Positions 27,251 through 35,852 of a stretch of 64,000 nucleotides of DNA are shown piece after piece (positions within the stretch are counted from its first letter, which is position 1; each line of letters starts with the position of its first letter). This stretch comes from Luteibacter aegosomaticola (GTDB taxonomy: Bacteria > Pseudomonadota > Gammaproteobacteria > Xanthomonadales > Rhodanobacteraceae): positions 1,426,001 to 1,490,000 of the forward strand of contig NZ_CP095741.1 of NCBI RefSeq assembly GCF_023078475.1, in the 5' to 3' direction. The notes below the pieces were generated by a model, which searched no databases, had not been told where the DNA came from, and saw only the letters and a program-made list of their open reading frames with translations. Position numbers and translations under genes: made by a program.

Positions 27251-28062
27251 AGCGGCCGGGTGGGGGTGCGGTGGGGGTCCAGGCGGATGCGCAGGTCGGC
27301 GCGGGCGGGGAGGGTGACCAGGGCGTGGCGGCTCAGGCGCTCGTAGTGCTGGAGGAAACGCGTGAGCGTCGCGGGATCCATGGCGCGTGGTTCGCCGCGC
27401 GCACGTAGCGGCTGTTCGGCTTCATCGCGCCAACGTGCCACGACGTCCCAGGAGGGCGCTTCGAGCACCACCAGGGCATCGAGCGTCCGCCACAGTGGCA
27501 GGTAAGCCTGTAGCTGCGTGTTCACCCAGCGTCGCCACGTGCCATCCGCATCCTCGTTGCGTTCGAGCGCATTGACCGGGGCTTCCAGTGCCGCGTCGTC
27601 CTGCGGCTCCAGGCCCAGGCACCATCCCTCCAGGATCACGAGCCGCGGCACCTCGGCCTCGGTGGGCCAGAGGGCCTCGGGGTAACGGTCATCGTTGCCC
27701 TTGTCGAAACGCGGCACGGGCACGGGGCGCTCGGGCGACGCCTTCGCCAGCGCGTCGAGCGTCGAAACCAGCAGGGCGAGGTCGTGCGTGCCCGGCACAC
27801 CGCGCGTCGCCAGGAGGGGATGAATCTTGCGCGCAAGGGCCTGGCGCTCGTCATGCGACAGGTAGGCATCATCGAGCGAGAGCGTGACAGCCCCCCAGCC
27901 GCGTGCGCGGGCCGCCTGGATCAGCCCCGCGCCCAGCGTGCTCTTACCGCTGCCCTGGAGGGCGGAAATGCCCAGGATAAACGGCCCCGTGGCACGCTCG
28001 ATCGCTGCGGCGAAACGCCCGAGGACCGCCCCGGCCAGCGTGCTAGCATCGTTGGATTCCAT
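27247..28062 (-). CDS. P-loop kinase, D-glycerate 3-kinase (GLYK)-like
   Basis: 271 residues. Walker A is GSGKST (37-42) in GISALQGSGKSTLG, followed by LSLDDAYLSHDERQ and a long insert FDKGNDDRYP, a pattern seen in plant-type glycerate kinases and related uridine/pantothenate-kinase folds. VILEGWCLGLEP matches the Walker B-type strand. Glycerate as substrate is likely from the family but not proven. ATG at 28062; only 24 bp separate it from divergent pdxH. The TAG stop comes from the REPIN end. Confidence 0.8.
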   Translation of the reverse strand: MESNDASTLAGAVLGRFAAAIERATGPFILGISALQGSGKSTLGAGLIQAARARGWGAVTLSLDDAYLSHDERQALARKIHPLLATRGVPGTHDLALLVSTLDALAKASPERPVPVPRFDKGNDDRYPEALWPTEAEVPRLVILEGWCLGLEPQDDAALEAPVNALERNEDADGTWRRWVNTQLQAYLPLWRTLDALVVLEAPSWDVVARWRDEAEQPLRARGEPRAMDPATLTRFLQHYERLSRHALVTLPARADLRIRLDPHRTPTRPL

Positions 28063-28086
28063 GGTGCACGAGCATACCCCACCCTC

Positions 28087-28674
28087 ATGCTTACCCAAGA
28101 CATCCTCGCTACCTTCCGCGGCCTGCTCGATGAGGCGAAAGCCAGCGGCGACCGTGAGCCCACGGCCATGAACCTCGCCACGGCGGACGGCACCGGACGC
28201 GTGCATTCGCGCATCGTCCTGCTGAAGGCCATCGACGAACATGGCCTGCAGTTTTTCACGAACTACGAAAGCGATAAGGCCACGCAGATCGCCGCGCACG
28301 ACCAGGTGGCGTTGTGTTTCCACTGGAAGGGTATCCGCGACGGTATCCAGGTGCGCTTCGAAGGCCGTGCCACGAAGACCTCGGCGGAAATCTCGGACGC
28401 GTATTTCGCAAGCCGTCCCCGTGGCAGCCAGATCGGCGCATGGGCCTCGAAGCAGAGCCAGGAACTGCCCAATCGGCAGACCTTCGAAGATCGCGTCGCC
28501 CATTTCGAAAAGGAGTTCGAGGGCCGTGACGTACCGCGTCCGGCGCACTGGGGTGGTTACGTCGTCTCGCCCGATCGCATCGAATTCTGGTACGGCGCCA
28601 CGTTCCGCCTGCACGAACGCATCGTGCACAGCGACCACGGTACAAGCTGGACCACCCGCCTGCTTTATCCCTGA
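28087..28674 (+). CDS. pdxH: pyridoxamine 5'-phosphate oxidase
   Basis: 195 residues. FMN-binding flavoprotein with SRIVLLKAIDEHGLQFFTNYES near the N-terminus, the conserved SRPRGSQIGAWAS and PAHWGGYVVSPDRIEFWYG, and the C-terminal RLYP-like TRLLYP. It oxidises pyridoxine or pyridoxamine phosphate to PLP. ATG at 28087 gives a slightly short but complete N-terminus. The YjbQ-like gene follows after 7 bp. Confidence 0.95.
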   Translation: MLTQDILATFRGLLDEAKASGDREPTAMNLATADGTGRVHSRIVLLKAIDEHGLQFFTNYESDKATQIAAHDQVALCFHWKGIRDGIQVRFEGRATKTSAEISDAYFASRPRGSQIGAWASKQSQELPNRQTFEDRVAHFEKEFEGRDVPRPAHWGGYVVSPDRIEFWYGATFRLHERIVHSDHGTSWTTRLLYP

Positions 28675-28681
28675 GGTCGCC

Positions 28682-29122
28682 ATGAGCCGTGCCCAGCCCG
28701 TGCAGCACATCGCGCAGTCCACCTTCACCGTGCACACGCGCGGACGTTCGCTGAGCGAGGTGACGTCGCGCATCGCCGACGCGGTGGCGGTGAGTGGTGT
28801 GGAAACCGGGCTGGTTAACGTGTTCGTGCAGCACACCAGTGCATCGTTGCTGATCGGCGAGAACGCCGACCCCACCGTGGTGGCTGACCTGGAACGCTTT
28901 TTCGCGCGCCTGGTCCCTGATGGCGACCCGCTGTTCCGGCATCAGGATGAAGGCCCGGACGACATGCCGGCGCATGTGCGCTCCGTGCTGACTGGGGTGT
29001 CGCTTTCGATTCCCGTGCACGGCGGCAAGCCGTTGCTCGGTACGTGGCAGGGCGTGTTTCTCTACGAACACCGGCACGAAGCGCACCAGCGCAAGATCAC
29101 CGTGACGGTGACGGGCCACTAA
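28682..29122 (+). CDS. YjbQ/UPF0047 family protein
   Basis: 146 residues. The family pattern VFVQHTSASLLIGENADPTV (Ser/His rich loop) and the C-terminal GTWQGVFLYEHRH are clear. Members have weak thiamine-phosphate synthase activity in vitro; the natural role is unclear. It is 7 bp behind pdxH, so both B-vitamin-related genes are probably one transcript. Confidence 0.92.
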   Translation: MSRAQPVQHIAQSTFTVHTRGRSLSEVTSRIADAVAVSGVETGLVNVFVQHTSASLLIGENADPTVVADLERFFARLVPDGDPLFRHQDEGPDDMPAHVRSVLTGVSLSIPVHGGKPLLGTWQGVFLYEHRHEAHQRKITVTVTGH

Positions 29123-29132
29123 GCAAAAGAAG

Positions 29133-29198
29133 CCCGCCCGCCGTGGAGGCCACCGGGGGTGGTGGTGGGCCATTCATGTCCGTAGCGCGGCGGGCGGG
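29133..29198. terminator. large GC stem-loop between converging genes
   Basis: CCCGCCCGCCG (29133-29143) pairs perfectly with CGGCGGGCGGG (29188-29198). The 44-nt loop can fold again through GGCCACC and GGTGGGCC. It lies between the YjbQ-like gene and the response regulator, which converge, so a two-way terminator or transcription block is likely. No T run. Confidence 0.45.
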
Positions 29199-29259
29199 GT
29201 AAACGCTCGCAAACATCATGGCGCGCCGCCAGGGCCGCCGCATCAGTACATCTACGGGA

Positions 29260-29886
29260 TTAAAACAACAAACCCAGGTCTTCCGCGCGGCGCACGAGTT
29301 CAAGCGTGCTGTGCACGTCCAGGATTTGCATGATCGTGTATTTGTGCGCCTCTACCGTGCGTACGGAAAGGCCCAGCCGTTCGGCGATCTGCCGCGAGCG
29401 CAGGCCGGCGCCAACCAGGCGCAGCACTTCCAGCTGCTTCGGCGTGAGTTCCTGCATGCCCAGCGTATCCGCGTACAGGTAGCGCGTACCGAGCGAGGGC
29501 GTCACGTATGTGGATCCGGCAAACACGTGGCGTAGTGCCGTCAGCAACTCCTCGCCCGCCGACTCTTTCAGGACGTAGCCGTTCGCGCCCGCGCGCATCG
29601 CCGTTGCTGCCAGAGCCGGTTCGGCATGCATGGTGAGGAAGACGAACGGCGTGCGGTTGCCTTCGCCGCGCAGCGTCTTAAGCACATCGAGACCGCTCCC
29701 TCCCGGCATGTTCACGTCGGACAGGATCAGGTCGGGGCGTTCGTTGTGCACCAGGTCGAGCAACCCCGGGCCGTCCTGCGATATGCCGATCAGTTCGCAG
29801 GTGCCGGCGAGCAGGCGCTCGATGCCTTCGGCGACCATGCGGTGGTCGTCGGCATATACGACACGGGGCAGCGGTTCGGTCGTCAT
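29260..29886 (-). CDS. NarL/FixJ-type response regulator
   Basis: 208 residues. Receiver domain (about 7-125) with phospho-acceptor D57 in LILSDVNMPGG, conserved Thr in FLTMHAE and Lys in YVLKESAG. C-terminal LuxR-type helix-turn-helix (about 145-205; LTPKQLEVLRLVGAGLRSRQIAERLGLSVRTVEAHK). Its ATG overlaps the kinase stop as ATGA, so it is the partner of the sensor kinase encoded before it. Targets unknown; the palindrome at 31593-31606 near the kinase promoter may be one. Confidence 0.95.
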   Translation of the reverse strand: MTTEPLPRVVYADDHRMVAEGIERLLAGTCELIGISQDGPGLLDLVHNERPDLILSDVNMPGGSGLDVLKTLRGEGNRTPFVFLTMHAEPALAATAMRAGANGYVLKESAGEELLTALRHVFAGSTYVTPSLGTRYLYADTLGMQELTPKQLEVLRLVGAGLRSRQIAERLGLSVRTVEAHKYTIMQILDVHSTLELVRRAEDLGLLF

Positions 29887-31481
29887 GGCGGATCCAGCGG
29901 TATATGCATCCAGAGGTCCACGCCCTTGCCGGGTGCGCTTCTCAGCTCAAACCGGCCGCCCAGCAGCTTGGCGCGTTCGTTCATGCTGATCAAGCCGAGC
30001 CCCGGCCGTGCGTGTTCGTCTTCGGCCGGATCGAAGCCGCGTCCGTTGTCGAAGATCCACAACGATGCGCCCTCCACATCGATCGATGCCTTGATGGTGA
30101 GGCGGGTCGCGGCGGCGTGGCGGAGCGCGTTGGCGATCGCTTCCTGGGTGACGCGGTAGAAGCAAAGGGCGATGTCGTGGGAAAGGCGATCCAGGCCGCG
30201 ATCGGCGATGAGGACGATCTCCGGCCCGTTGACGCGATGGGGAATGTGGCAGAGCGCCTCCAGCGCATCGCGCAGGCCAGCATGCTCCAGCACGCTGGGG
30301 TGCAACTGCCGGGAGAGCTGGCGCACGTCTTCGGAAATGGAGACCAGCAGCTCGCGCAGGTGATTTACCTCGCCATGCAGTGCGGGCACGACCTGACGGC
30401 GCAATGCGGAAAGCCCGATCGACGAGGCAGCCAGGCGCTGGTTGATGTCGTCGTGCAGGTCGCGCGCCAGCCGTGCGCGTTCCTGTTCCTGTGTCGCGAT
30501 GAGCCGGCCCGCCAACTCACGCAGGTCTTCATGCGCGCGGCCAAGCGCACGCCGGCTCGAGTAACGCTGCTCTACCACCACCGACAGGATCAGCGCGCAG
30601 AGCGCAGCCAAGAGGCTCCACAACTGCACGGCAAGCGTGCTGTTGGGCGGTGTGTCGGCGATATAGGGGCCGTAGCCATGCACGCTCATGTGCGCGGCCA
30701 GCAGGGCGATCAGGAAGATGGTGACCGAGCTACCCGACATCTGCGTGCGCACGATGGCGAAGATGACGACCGGCGCAGGCGCAAGGCACATCACCGGGAC
30801 CAGGCCCGGCCGGTCGCCCAGCGTGTACCAGAGCACGCCGAGAGCGCAGAGGCCCAGAATCATAAGGACGACGAACAGCACGGTGAGCGTGCCCGGCTGG
30901 CGCACGGCGGCGTCGGGATTGCGCAAGCTGAACCAGACCGGGAGATACAGCACGTAACCAAGCGAGTGGGCCATCGCGATGTTCGGCCAGTCGCTGAGGA
31001 TGCTGCCGCGAAAGGTCGTGAAACGCGCGGCGTACTCCACCAGCATCGCGGAAAGCGCGGGCAGTGCAGCCACGGCGACGATCACCAGCGCGGCCAGGCG
31101 GGTGAAATCATCGAGTTTGAGCAGCGCGTAGGGCATCTGCCGAAGGAGCCAGGCGGCCAGCGGTACGAGTAGCAGGGCGGCGGCCAGGACCAGCGCGGTA
31201 TCGCCGGCGGGCAGTCCGAACGCCATGCCGGTCGCAAACAGGCCCAGGTACGCCGCGCCGGAAAGGGCTGCCCAGCGGTCCAGGTCGTTCGTGAGCAGGG
31301 CGCCCAGCAGGACGGCACCGGGGAACCAGAAGATATGTGTGCCGTATTGGTGGTTCCACACGGCGGCCGAGAGTATCTGGGCCATGCTGACGCCCGCGAA
31401 GACGCCACCGCACCACACGGTAAGGCTCCGTGACGAGAACGCCGGGTTGTCCGCCACGGTTCCTCCCGCGTCGCCATGCAT
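29883..31481 (-). CDS. MASE1-type membrane sensor histidine kinase (HisKA_3)
   Basis: 532 residues. About eight membrane helices fill residues 10-300 in a MASE1-like arrangement (WNHQYGTHIFWFPGAVLLG near the start), a pattern of sensors for an unknown ligand. Dimerisation/phospho-acceptor helix HisKA_3 has H343 in ARDLHDDINQRLAA, and the HATPase domain has FDNGRGFD and GLGLISMNERA. It phosphorylates the NarL-type regulator encoded next. ATG at 31481 is chosen because the upstream frame to 31589 crosses the promoter region. Confidence 0.9.
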   Translation of the reverse strand: MHGDAGGTVADNPAFSSRSLTVWCGGVFAGVSMAQILSAAVWNHQYGTHIFWFPGAVLLGALLTNDLDRWAALSGAAYLGLFATGMAFGLPAGDTALVLAAALLLVPLAAWLLRQMPYALLKLDDFTRLAALVIVAVAALPALSAMLVEYAARFTTFRGSILSDWPNIAMAHSLGYVLYLPVWFSLRNPDAAVRQPGTLTVLFVVLMILGLCALGVLWYTLGDRPGLVPVMCLAPAPVVIFAIVRTQMSGSSVTIFLIALLAAHMSVHGYGPYIADTPPNSTLAVQLWSLLAALCALILSVVVEQRYSSRRALGRAHEDLRELAGRLIATQEQERARLARDLHDDINQRLAASSIGLSALRRQVVPALHGEVNHLRELLVSISEDVRQLSRQLHPSVLEHAGLRDALEALCHIPHRVNGPEIVLIADRGLDRLSHDIALCFYRVTQEAIANALRHAAATRLTIKASIDVEGASLWIFDNGRGFDPAEDEHARPGLGLISMNERAKLLGGRFELRSAPGKGVDLWMHIPLDPP

Positions 31482-31592
31482 GCCTCTGGGGCGGCCTGCG
31501 GTGAAGCCGGGGAAGTCCCCTCGACGTCCCGCGACGACTATACGGTGCGGCGCCCATGCAAAATGGCCGATAAGCGTGACGCATATCACATT

Positions 31593-31606
31593 TTCACAAA
31601 TGTGAA
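31593..31606. promoter_or_regulatory. palindrome upstream of sensor kinase operon
   Basis: TTCACAAATGTGAA is a perfect dyad with 6-bp arms in an AT-rich pocket, about 112 bp upstream of the kinase start. TCACA half-sites resemble CRP/Clp sites, but their spacing and order (TCACA-N2-TGTGA) are not the consensus TGTGA-N6-TCACA. Probable regulator binding site of unknown identity. Confidence 0.4.
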
Positions 31607-31667
31607 GGTCTTAATTGCCGTTTATGCGTCGCGTTGGCGCGATCCTTGGATGATTCTGGTGAGTTAA

Positions 31668-31696
31668 CCGCCCGACCGTGGCGCACGGCCGGGCGG
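31668..31696 (-). terminator. hairpin after the TPR/membrane protein gene
   Basis: CCGCCCGACCGTG and CACGGCCGGGCGG pair with one mismatch around a GCG loop. It lies 12 bp past the stop of the gene ending at 31708. Downstream minus-strand sequence is TTAACTC, only a weak T tract, so termination efficiency is uncertain. Confidence 0.55.
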
Positions 31697-31707
31697 CATG
31701 AAAACGT

Positions 31708-32562
31708 TTACCACTGATTGTCGTCGAACGAGCCGCCATCGTCCGAGGATGAGCCGTTATCCCACGAAGTGTCATCGTTGCCCATGTCGATGGGGTCGCT
31801 GCGCAGGTCGTTGTAGGCGTCCGCCGAGGGATCGTTCTGCACCGTACCGCCGTTTCCGCCAAACAGGCCGCTCTCGCGGTTGCTGTCGTTCCCGCCATGC
31901 GAGCGCAGGGCTTCGTCGAGCAGCATGCCAGCCGCAAGGCCGCCCACGCCTGCGGCGATCGTGGAGCCCACGCCCGAGGACGGCGGAGGCGCATAGCCGG
32001 GGTAGCCACCCGGGGCACCACCGTAAGGACCGCCCGGGGCCGGCGGCGGGACCGGGCCGTAGCCCGGGAACGAGGCGTCCGGTGCACGGCGGCGGCGCGA
32101 CCACAGGAAGGCGATCACCGCGATGACGAGGCCGACCACGACCAGGCTACCGAAGCCAAAGCCACCGCCTTCACGCCCGCCGGCGGGGCGGGTATCGGCG
32201 TAGCGCACCGGGCTCGCGGCCGGGCTGCGGTTGGCCGACACGGGCGCGAGTGCTTCGTTGAGCTTCTGCTGGAATGCCTGGAATTTTGCCGGGTCGGTGA
32301 AGTGCGTGGCTGGATCGAGCGATGCGGCCTTGTTTGCTTCGGTCTTTGCCTCACCGATGTTGCCTTCGTGCGCAAGCACTTCCGCGAGCACGTAGTGGGC
32401 CTTGGCGCTCTGCGGATGGTCCGTGATGGCCTCGCGGAGCGCGGCCTCAGCGCCCGGGTAATCGCCGCGCGCGATCAGCGCCTGCACATCCTTCGGCGAA
32501 TCGGCGGCGCTGGCGGCCGCGGTGGCGACCAGCAGGATCAGGGAAAGCAGCAGCTTCTGCAT
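31708..32562 (-). CDS. exported TPR protein with glycine/proline-rich tail
   Basis: 284 residues: signal peptide (about 1-20), TPR-like helices at about 22-110 (DVQALIARGDYPGAEAALREAI, then SAKAHYVLAEVLAHEGNIGEAKTEA), a membrane helix at about 138-155 (FGSLVVVGLVIAVIAFLW) followed by RRRR, then a low-complexity Gly/Pro/Tyr stretch and an acidic Asp/Ser/Gly tail. Topology suggests a periplasmic TPR domain and a cytoplasmic disordered tail. Function unknown; probably an assembly or scaffold protein. Confidence 0.85.
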   Translation of the reverse strand: MQKLLLSLILLVATAAASAADSPKDVQALIARGDYPGAEAALREAITDHPQSAKAHYVLAEVLAHEGNIGEAKTEANKAASLDPATHFTDPAKFQAFQQKLNEALAPVSANRSPAASPVRYADTRPAGGREGGGFGFGSLVVVGLVIAVIAFLWSRRRRAPDASFPGYGPVPPPAPGGPYGGAPGGYPGYAPPPSSGVGSTIAAGVGGLAAGMLLDEALRSHGGNDSNRESGLFGGNGGTVQNDPSADAYNDLRSDPIDMGNDDTSWDNGSSSDDGGSFDDNQW

Positions 32563-32695
32563 GGGTGTTCAGGCTCCAGGTTCATGGGCGGGCAGCATCA
32601 ACTGCCGTCGCTGCAAACTCTGGGGCGCGCGCGCTGGCGCTTCAAGGGACATCTGTCACCTCAGCGCAGCAGGAACTTGCGAGTTAACCTGCGAT

Positions 32696-33490
32696 TTAGG
32701 CGTGGCGCGCAGCCCAACCGTGGATGATGCGGGTGAGTTCTCCGAGACCATCGGTGAGCGCCGCCGGGCCGGGTTGCAGGATGAGCGGTGATTTCACTTC
32801 GTGCAGCTCGCCATCACGCACCGCGGGTACGTTCTCCCAGCCCGCGCGTGCGGCGACGAGTTCGGGGCGGAAGCGCTTACCGCACCACGATCCGATGATG
32901 ATGTCCGGCGCCGTGGCGATCACCTCGGCGGCATCCGCGATGATGCGGTTCTTCGCCAGCGATTCACCGGCACGATGCGGCAGCGCTTCGTTGCCGCCCG
33001 CGATGCCGATCAGTTCGGATACCCAGCGGATCCCGGAGATCAGCGGTTCATCCCATTCTTCGAAATAGACAGTCGGTCGGCGGGTGAGCTTTGCCGATGC
33101 GTCGCGCACCTCGTCGAGACCTCGCGCCAGCTCGTCGGCCAACGCGTTCGCTTTCGCAGGCACGCCCACCAGCGCGCCGAGACGGCGGATGTAATCGAGG
33201 ATCTGCTCCACGCTGCGGTGGTTCGAAATCCACACTTCCACACCAGCCTTGATGAGCGCCTGCGCGATATCGGCCTGGATATCCGAGAAGCCAATGGCGA
33301 TGTCGGGTTTCAACGCAAGGATGCGGTCGACCTTGGCGCTGGTGAACGCGCTGACCTTCGGTTTCTCCTTGCGCGCCGCAGGCGGGCGCACGGTGAAGCC
33401 GCTGATGCCGACGATGCGATCCTGCTCGCCCAGCAGGTACAGGGTTTCCGTGGGCTCTTCGGTAAGGCAGACGATGCGTTGCGGACCCAT
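32696..33490 (-). CDS. BtuF/TroA-like cobalamin-type binding protein without signal peptide
   Basis: 264 residues. The fold is that of periplasmic class III binding proteins: RIVCLTEEPTETLYLLGEQDRIVG at the N-terminus, KPDIAIGFSDIQADIAQAL, the long linking helix, PTVYFEEWDEPLISG and PDIIIGSWCGKRF. It begins directly with MGPQRIVCL, with no signal peptide or lipobox, and the in-frame extension to 33550 adds none. Homologues are annotated as cobalamin-binding proteins. A cytoplasmic binding or sensing role is possible. No btuCD genes are adjacent. Confidence 0.82.
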   Translation of the reverse strand: MGPQRIVCLTEEPTETLYLLGEQDRIVGISGFTVRPPAARKEKPKVSAFTSAKVDRILALKPDIAIGFSDIQADIAQALIKAGVEVWISNHRSVEQILDYIRRLGALVGVPAKANALADELARGLDEVRDASAKLTRRPTVYFEEWDEPLISGIRWVSELIGIAGGNEALPHRAGESLAKNRIIADAAEVIATAPDIIIGSWCGKRFRPELVAARAGWENVPAVRDGELHEVKSPLILQPGPAALTDGLGELTRIIHGWAARHA

Positions 33491-33531
33491 GGATATCCAG
33501 GCGGGCGGGGGGAGCCCCCGATTGTCGCCGC

Positions 33532-34233
33532 TCAGGGCATTTCGATCCAACGCCCATGCCGGCGTACTTCCAGCGGATGGAAACGGCGCTTGTAATCCAT
33601 CTTGGGGTGCCCGGCGATCCAGAAACCCAGGTACACGTAGGGAATGCCGCGGCGGCGGGCAAGCTCTACCTGCTGCAGGATGCCCCAGGTGCCCAGTCCG
33701 CGGGCCATCTCATCCGGGTCGTAGAACGTGTACACAGCGGAGGCGCCCGCAAGCGCCATATCGGTGACGGCGACGCCTAGCAGGCGTTCGCCCTGGCGGA
33801 ACTCCAGGAACAGCGTGGGGCTCCACGGGGCGGCGAGAAAACGCTGGAAATCGTCGGCGTCCGCGGCATCCATGCCACCACCGCTGTGCCGCGCGCGCAG
33901 GTAGCGCTCGTACAGGGCGTGGCGCTCGTGGGTGAAGCCTGGTGTGGCTTCGACCACGTGGAGGTCGGCGTTGCGGGCCAGGCAGCGGCGCTGGCTGCGA
34001 TCCGGTACGAAGCGCTCAGCATCGATCCGGCAGGGCACGCAAGCCTGGCAGGCGGCGCACTGGGGCAGGTAGAGATGGCCACCCGCGCGGCGGAAACCCT
34101 TGGCCAGCGCGGGGCCGTAAAGCTTGTCGAGGTTGGGCGCGCCCGGATCGACCACGAGGTTCTGCGCCGTCCGCTCGGCGAAGTAGCCGCAGGTATGCGG
34201 CAGGGTCTGGAAGAGGCGGACGCGGTCGGTCAT
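33532..34233 (-). CDS. bpt: aspartate/glutamate leucyltransferase (Bpt family)
   Basis: 233 residues. The N-terminal ATE domain has CGYF (about 15-18) and LPQCAACQACVPCRID with clustered cysteines; the C-terminal ATE domain has YTFYDPDEMARGLGTWGILQQVELAR and YVYLGFWIAGHPKMDYKRRF. It transfers Leu (or Arg) from charged tRNA to proteins with N-terminal Asp or Glu, feeding the ClpS/ClpA N-end rule route. Located just upstream of the BtuF-like gene on the same strand. Confidence 0.94.
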   Translation of the reverse strand: MTDRVRLFQTLPHTCGYFAERTAQNLVVDPGAPNLDKLYGPALAKGFRRAGGHLYLPQCAACQACVPCRIDAERFVPDRSQRRCLARNADLHVVEATPGFTHERHALYERYLRARHSGGGMDAADADDFQRFLAAPWSPTLFLEFRQGERLLGVAVTDMALAGASAVYTFYDPDEMARGLGTWGILQQVELARRRGIPYVYLGFWIAGHPKMDYKRRFHPLEVRRHGRWIEMP

Positions 34234-34274
34234 GGCCCCATGTTATAGCTCGACCTGTGTTCCCGCGCCGCCTG

Positions 34275-35852
34275 TCATGCGCCGCGCGGGGTATCCAGCC
34301 TGGCGCGCAGCAGTTCGAGCTGCTGCTGGTAATGCTTGCGCTCCATCATCTCGATGAGCACGCGCAGGCCACGGGCGGAATCCAGGTGCTGGCGCGACCA
34401 GGGCCGCGACCGGCCACGCACGGTCTCCTGCCAGGCGGCGAAGCTCTGCCGGGGCGAAAGACGGGCGCCGGGGATGTTCTCGAGTTTGGCGAGGGCGGGG
34501 TTGCCGGCCCAGCGTACGTTGCGCACCTGTTCGGCGCGCGTCCACACCACGGCATTATGGGCATCCGCCTGCAGCGGCATGAAGATGACCCCCGCGGCGA
34601 GCGCGGTGGCGTCCGGCTCATCCAGCGCGGGGAAGGTCGTGCCCAGTTCATCGGTATGCACCACGCCGGCAATGCCGTCCGGCCCTATGCTCGCATCGTG
34701 CGCACCGACAACATCGCGGATGCGCAGCAACGCCTGCGCATCGGGCAGGTTGCCGTGGCGTATGACGCGGTCGCCGGCGAACACCGCCACGCCGTCGGCA
34801 TCGACTACTTCCAGCAGCTCGGGCGCAAGCGAAGCGAGCAGTTCCGCATCGATGTGCTCGCTCTCGTTGAACGCGGTGATCAGCTTCTCACGCACCGTGA
34901 GCAGCGTGCTCTCCACCTCGATCTTGGCAAGCTCTTCGATGGCCGAGACGCGCGAGGCAAAGGCCCGCGCGATCGCGTCGGCCACTTCGCGCATCTGGTG
35001 GTCGGCGAAGAACGGGCTGTAGTGGTGGCACGAGATCAGGCCCCACAGGCGGCCATTCGTGACGATGGATGCCACGAGCGTGCCCGTGACGCCCATGTAG
35101 CCGAGGTATTCGAGATGCACGGGTGACACGCTGCGCAGCGAGACGTCGGAGAGATCGGTCGCCGCCTGGGTCTGTGGATCAAGCGCGGGCACGATCCGTG
35201 CGGGCACGTACTTGCAATCGCTGATCTGTCGAACGCGGTTGCGCAGGTACAGCGCGCGCGCCTGCACGGGGATATCGGTCGCCGGGTAATGCAGGCCGAG
35301 GTAAGCCTCGAGCTCTTCCACGCGTGCCTCGGCCACCACCTCGCCGTGCCAGTCCCGGTCGAAGCGGTACACCATGACCCGGTCGTAGCCGAGCAGGTTG
35401 CGCACGGCGCGCGCCACGCGCTGCGCGGCGCGTTCCACCGACACGTCGTTCTCGAGCTTGTGCGTGAGGTCGTAGGCCACGCGGATCGGATCGTCTTCGA
35501 AGTAGGCTTCGCGCGGCTCGATCTCGATCATCCAGCGGGTGCCGTAGGCGTGCACGGACGCGTGCCACGTGCCTCCGCGCTGGCCAAGCGGAAACGTTAC
35601 CGGAGTCCAGGCGCTATGCGCCGGCCGTTCGTCGTCATCGAAGAGGTGGGCGGGCAAGGTCACCACATGCTGGAGCGGCGCGCCGAGCAATTCATCGAGC
35701 GGGACGCCGAGCAGGTCGACCGCGTTCTCACTGACCTGCAGCACGCGTTCGTTCATGGCATCCACGACGATCAACACGCCGTGGGGCTGCACAGAGCCGG
35801 GAATATGGATGGGTTCGCGGTCGCAGGCGGTAAGGTCGGGCAGGTCAGACAT
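34275..35852 (-). CDS. bphP: bacteriophytochrome photosensory module without output domain
   Basis: 525 residues. PAS domain with the biliverdin-attaching C10 and IHIPGSVQPHG (about 15-25); GAF domain with the conserved PATDIPVQARALYLRNRVRQISD; PHY domain with the tongue motif PRQSFAAWQETVRGRS and PW. After the PHY domain only about 45 residues of helix remain; no histidine kinase, PAS9, GGDEF or HTH output follows. It should bind biliverdin and switch between red and far-red states, but the signal must pass in trans or through the final helix. Overlaps the bphO stop by 8 bp, so it is co-translated with the heme oxygenase. Confidence 0.93.
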   Translation of the reverse strand: MSDLPDLTACDREPIHIPGSVQPHGVLIVVDAMNERVLQVSENAVDLLGVPLDELLGAPLQHVVTLPAHLFDDDERPAHSAWTPVTFPLGQRGGTWHASVHAYGTRWMIEIEPREAYFEDDPIRVAYDLTHKLENDVSVERAAQRVARAVRNLLGYDRVMVYRFDRDWHGEVVAEARVEELEAYLGLHYPATDIPVQARALYLRNRVRQISDCKYVPARIVPALDPQTQAATDLSDVSLRSVSPVHLEYLGYMGVTGTLVASIVTNGRLWGLISCHHYSPFFADHQMREVADAIARAFASRVSAIEELAKIEVESTLLTVREKLITAFNESEHIDAELLASLAPELLEVVDADGVAVFAGDRVIRHGNLPDAQALLRIRDVVGAHDASIGPDGIAGVVHTDELGTTFPALDEPDATALAAGVIFMPLQADAHNAVVWTRAEQVRNVRWAGNPALAKLENIPGARLSPRQSFAAWQETVRGRSRPWSRQHLDSARGLRVLIEMMERKHYQQQLELLRARLDTPRGA

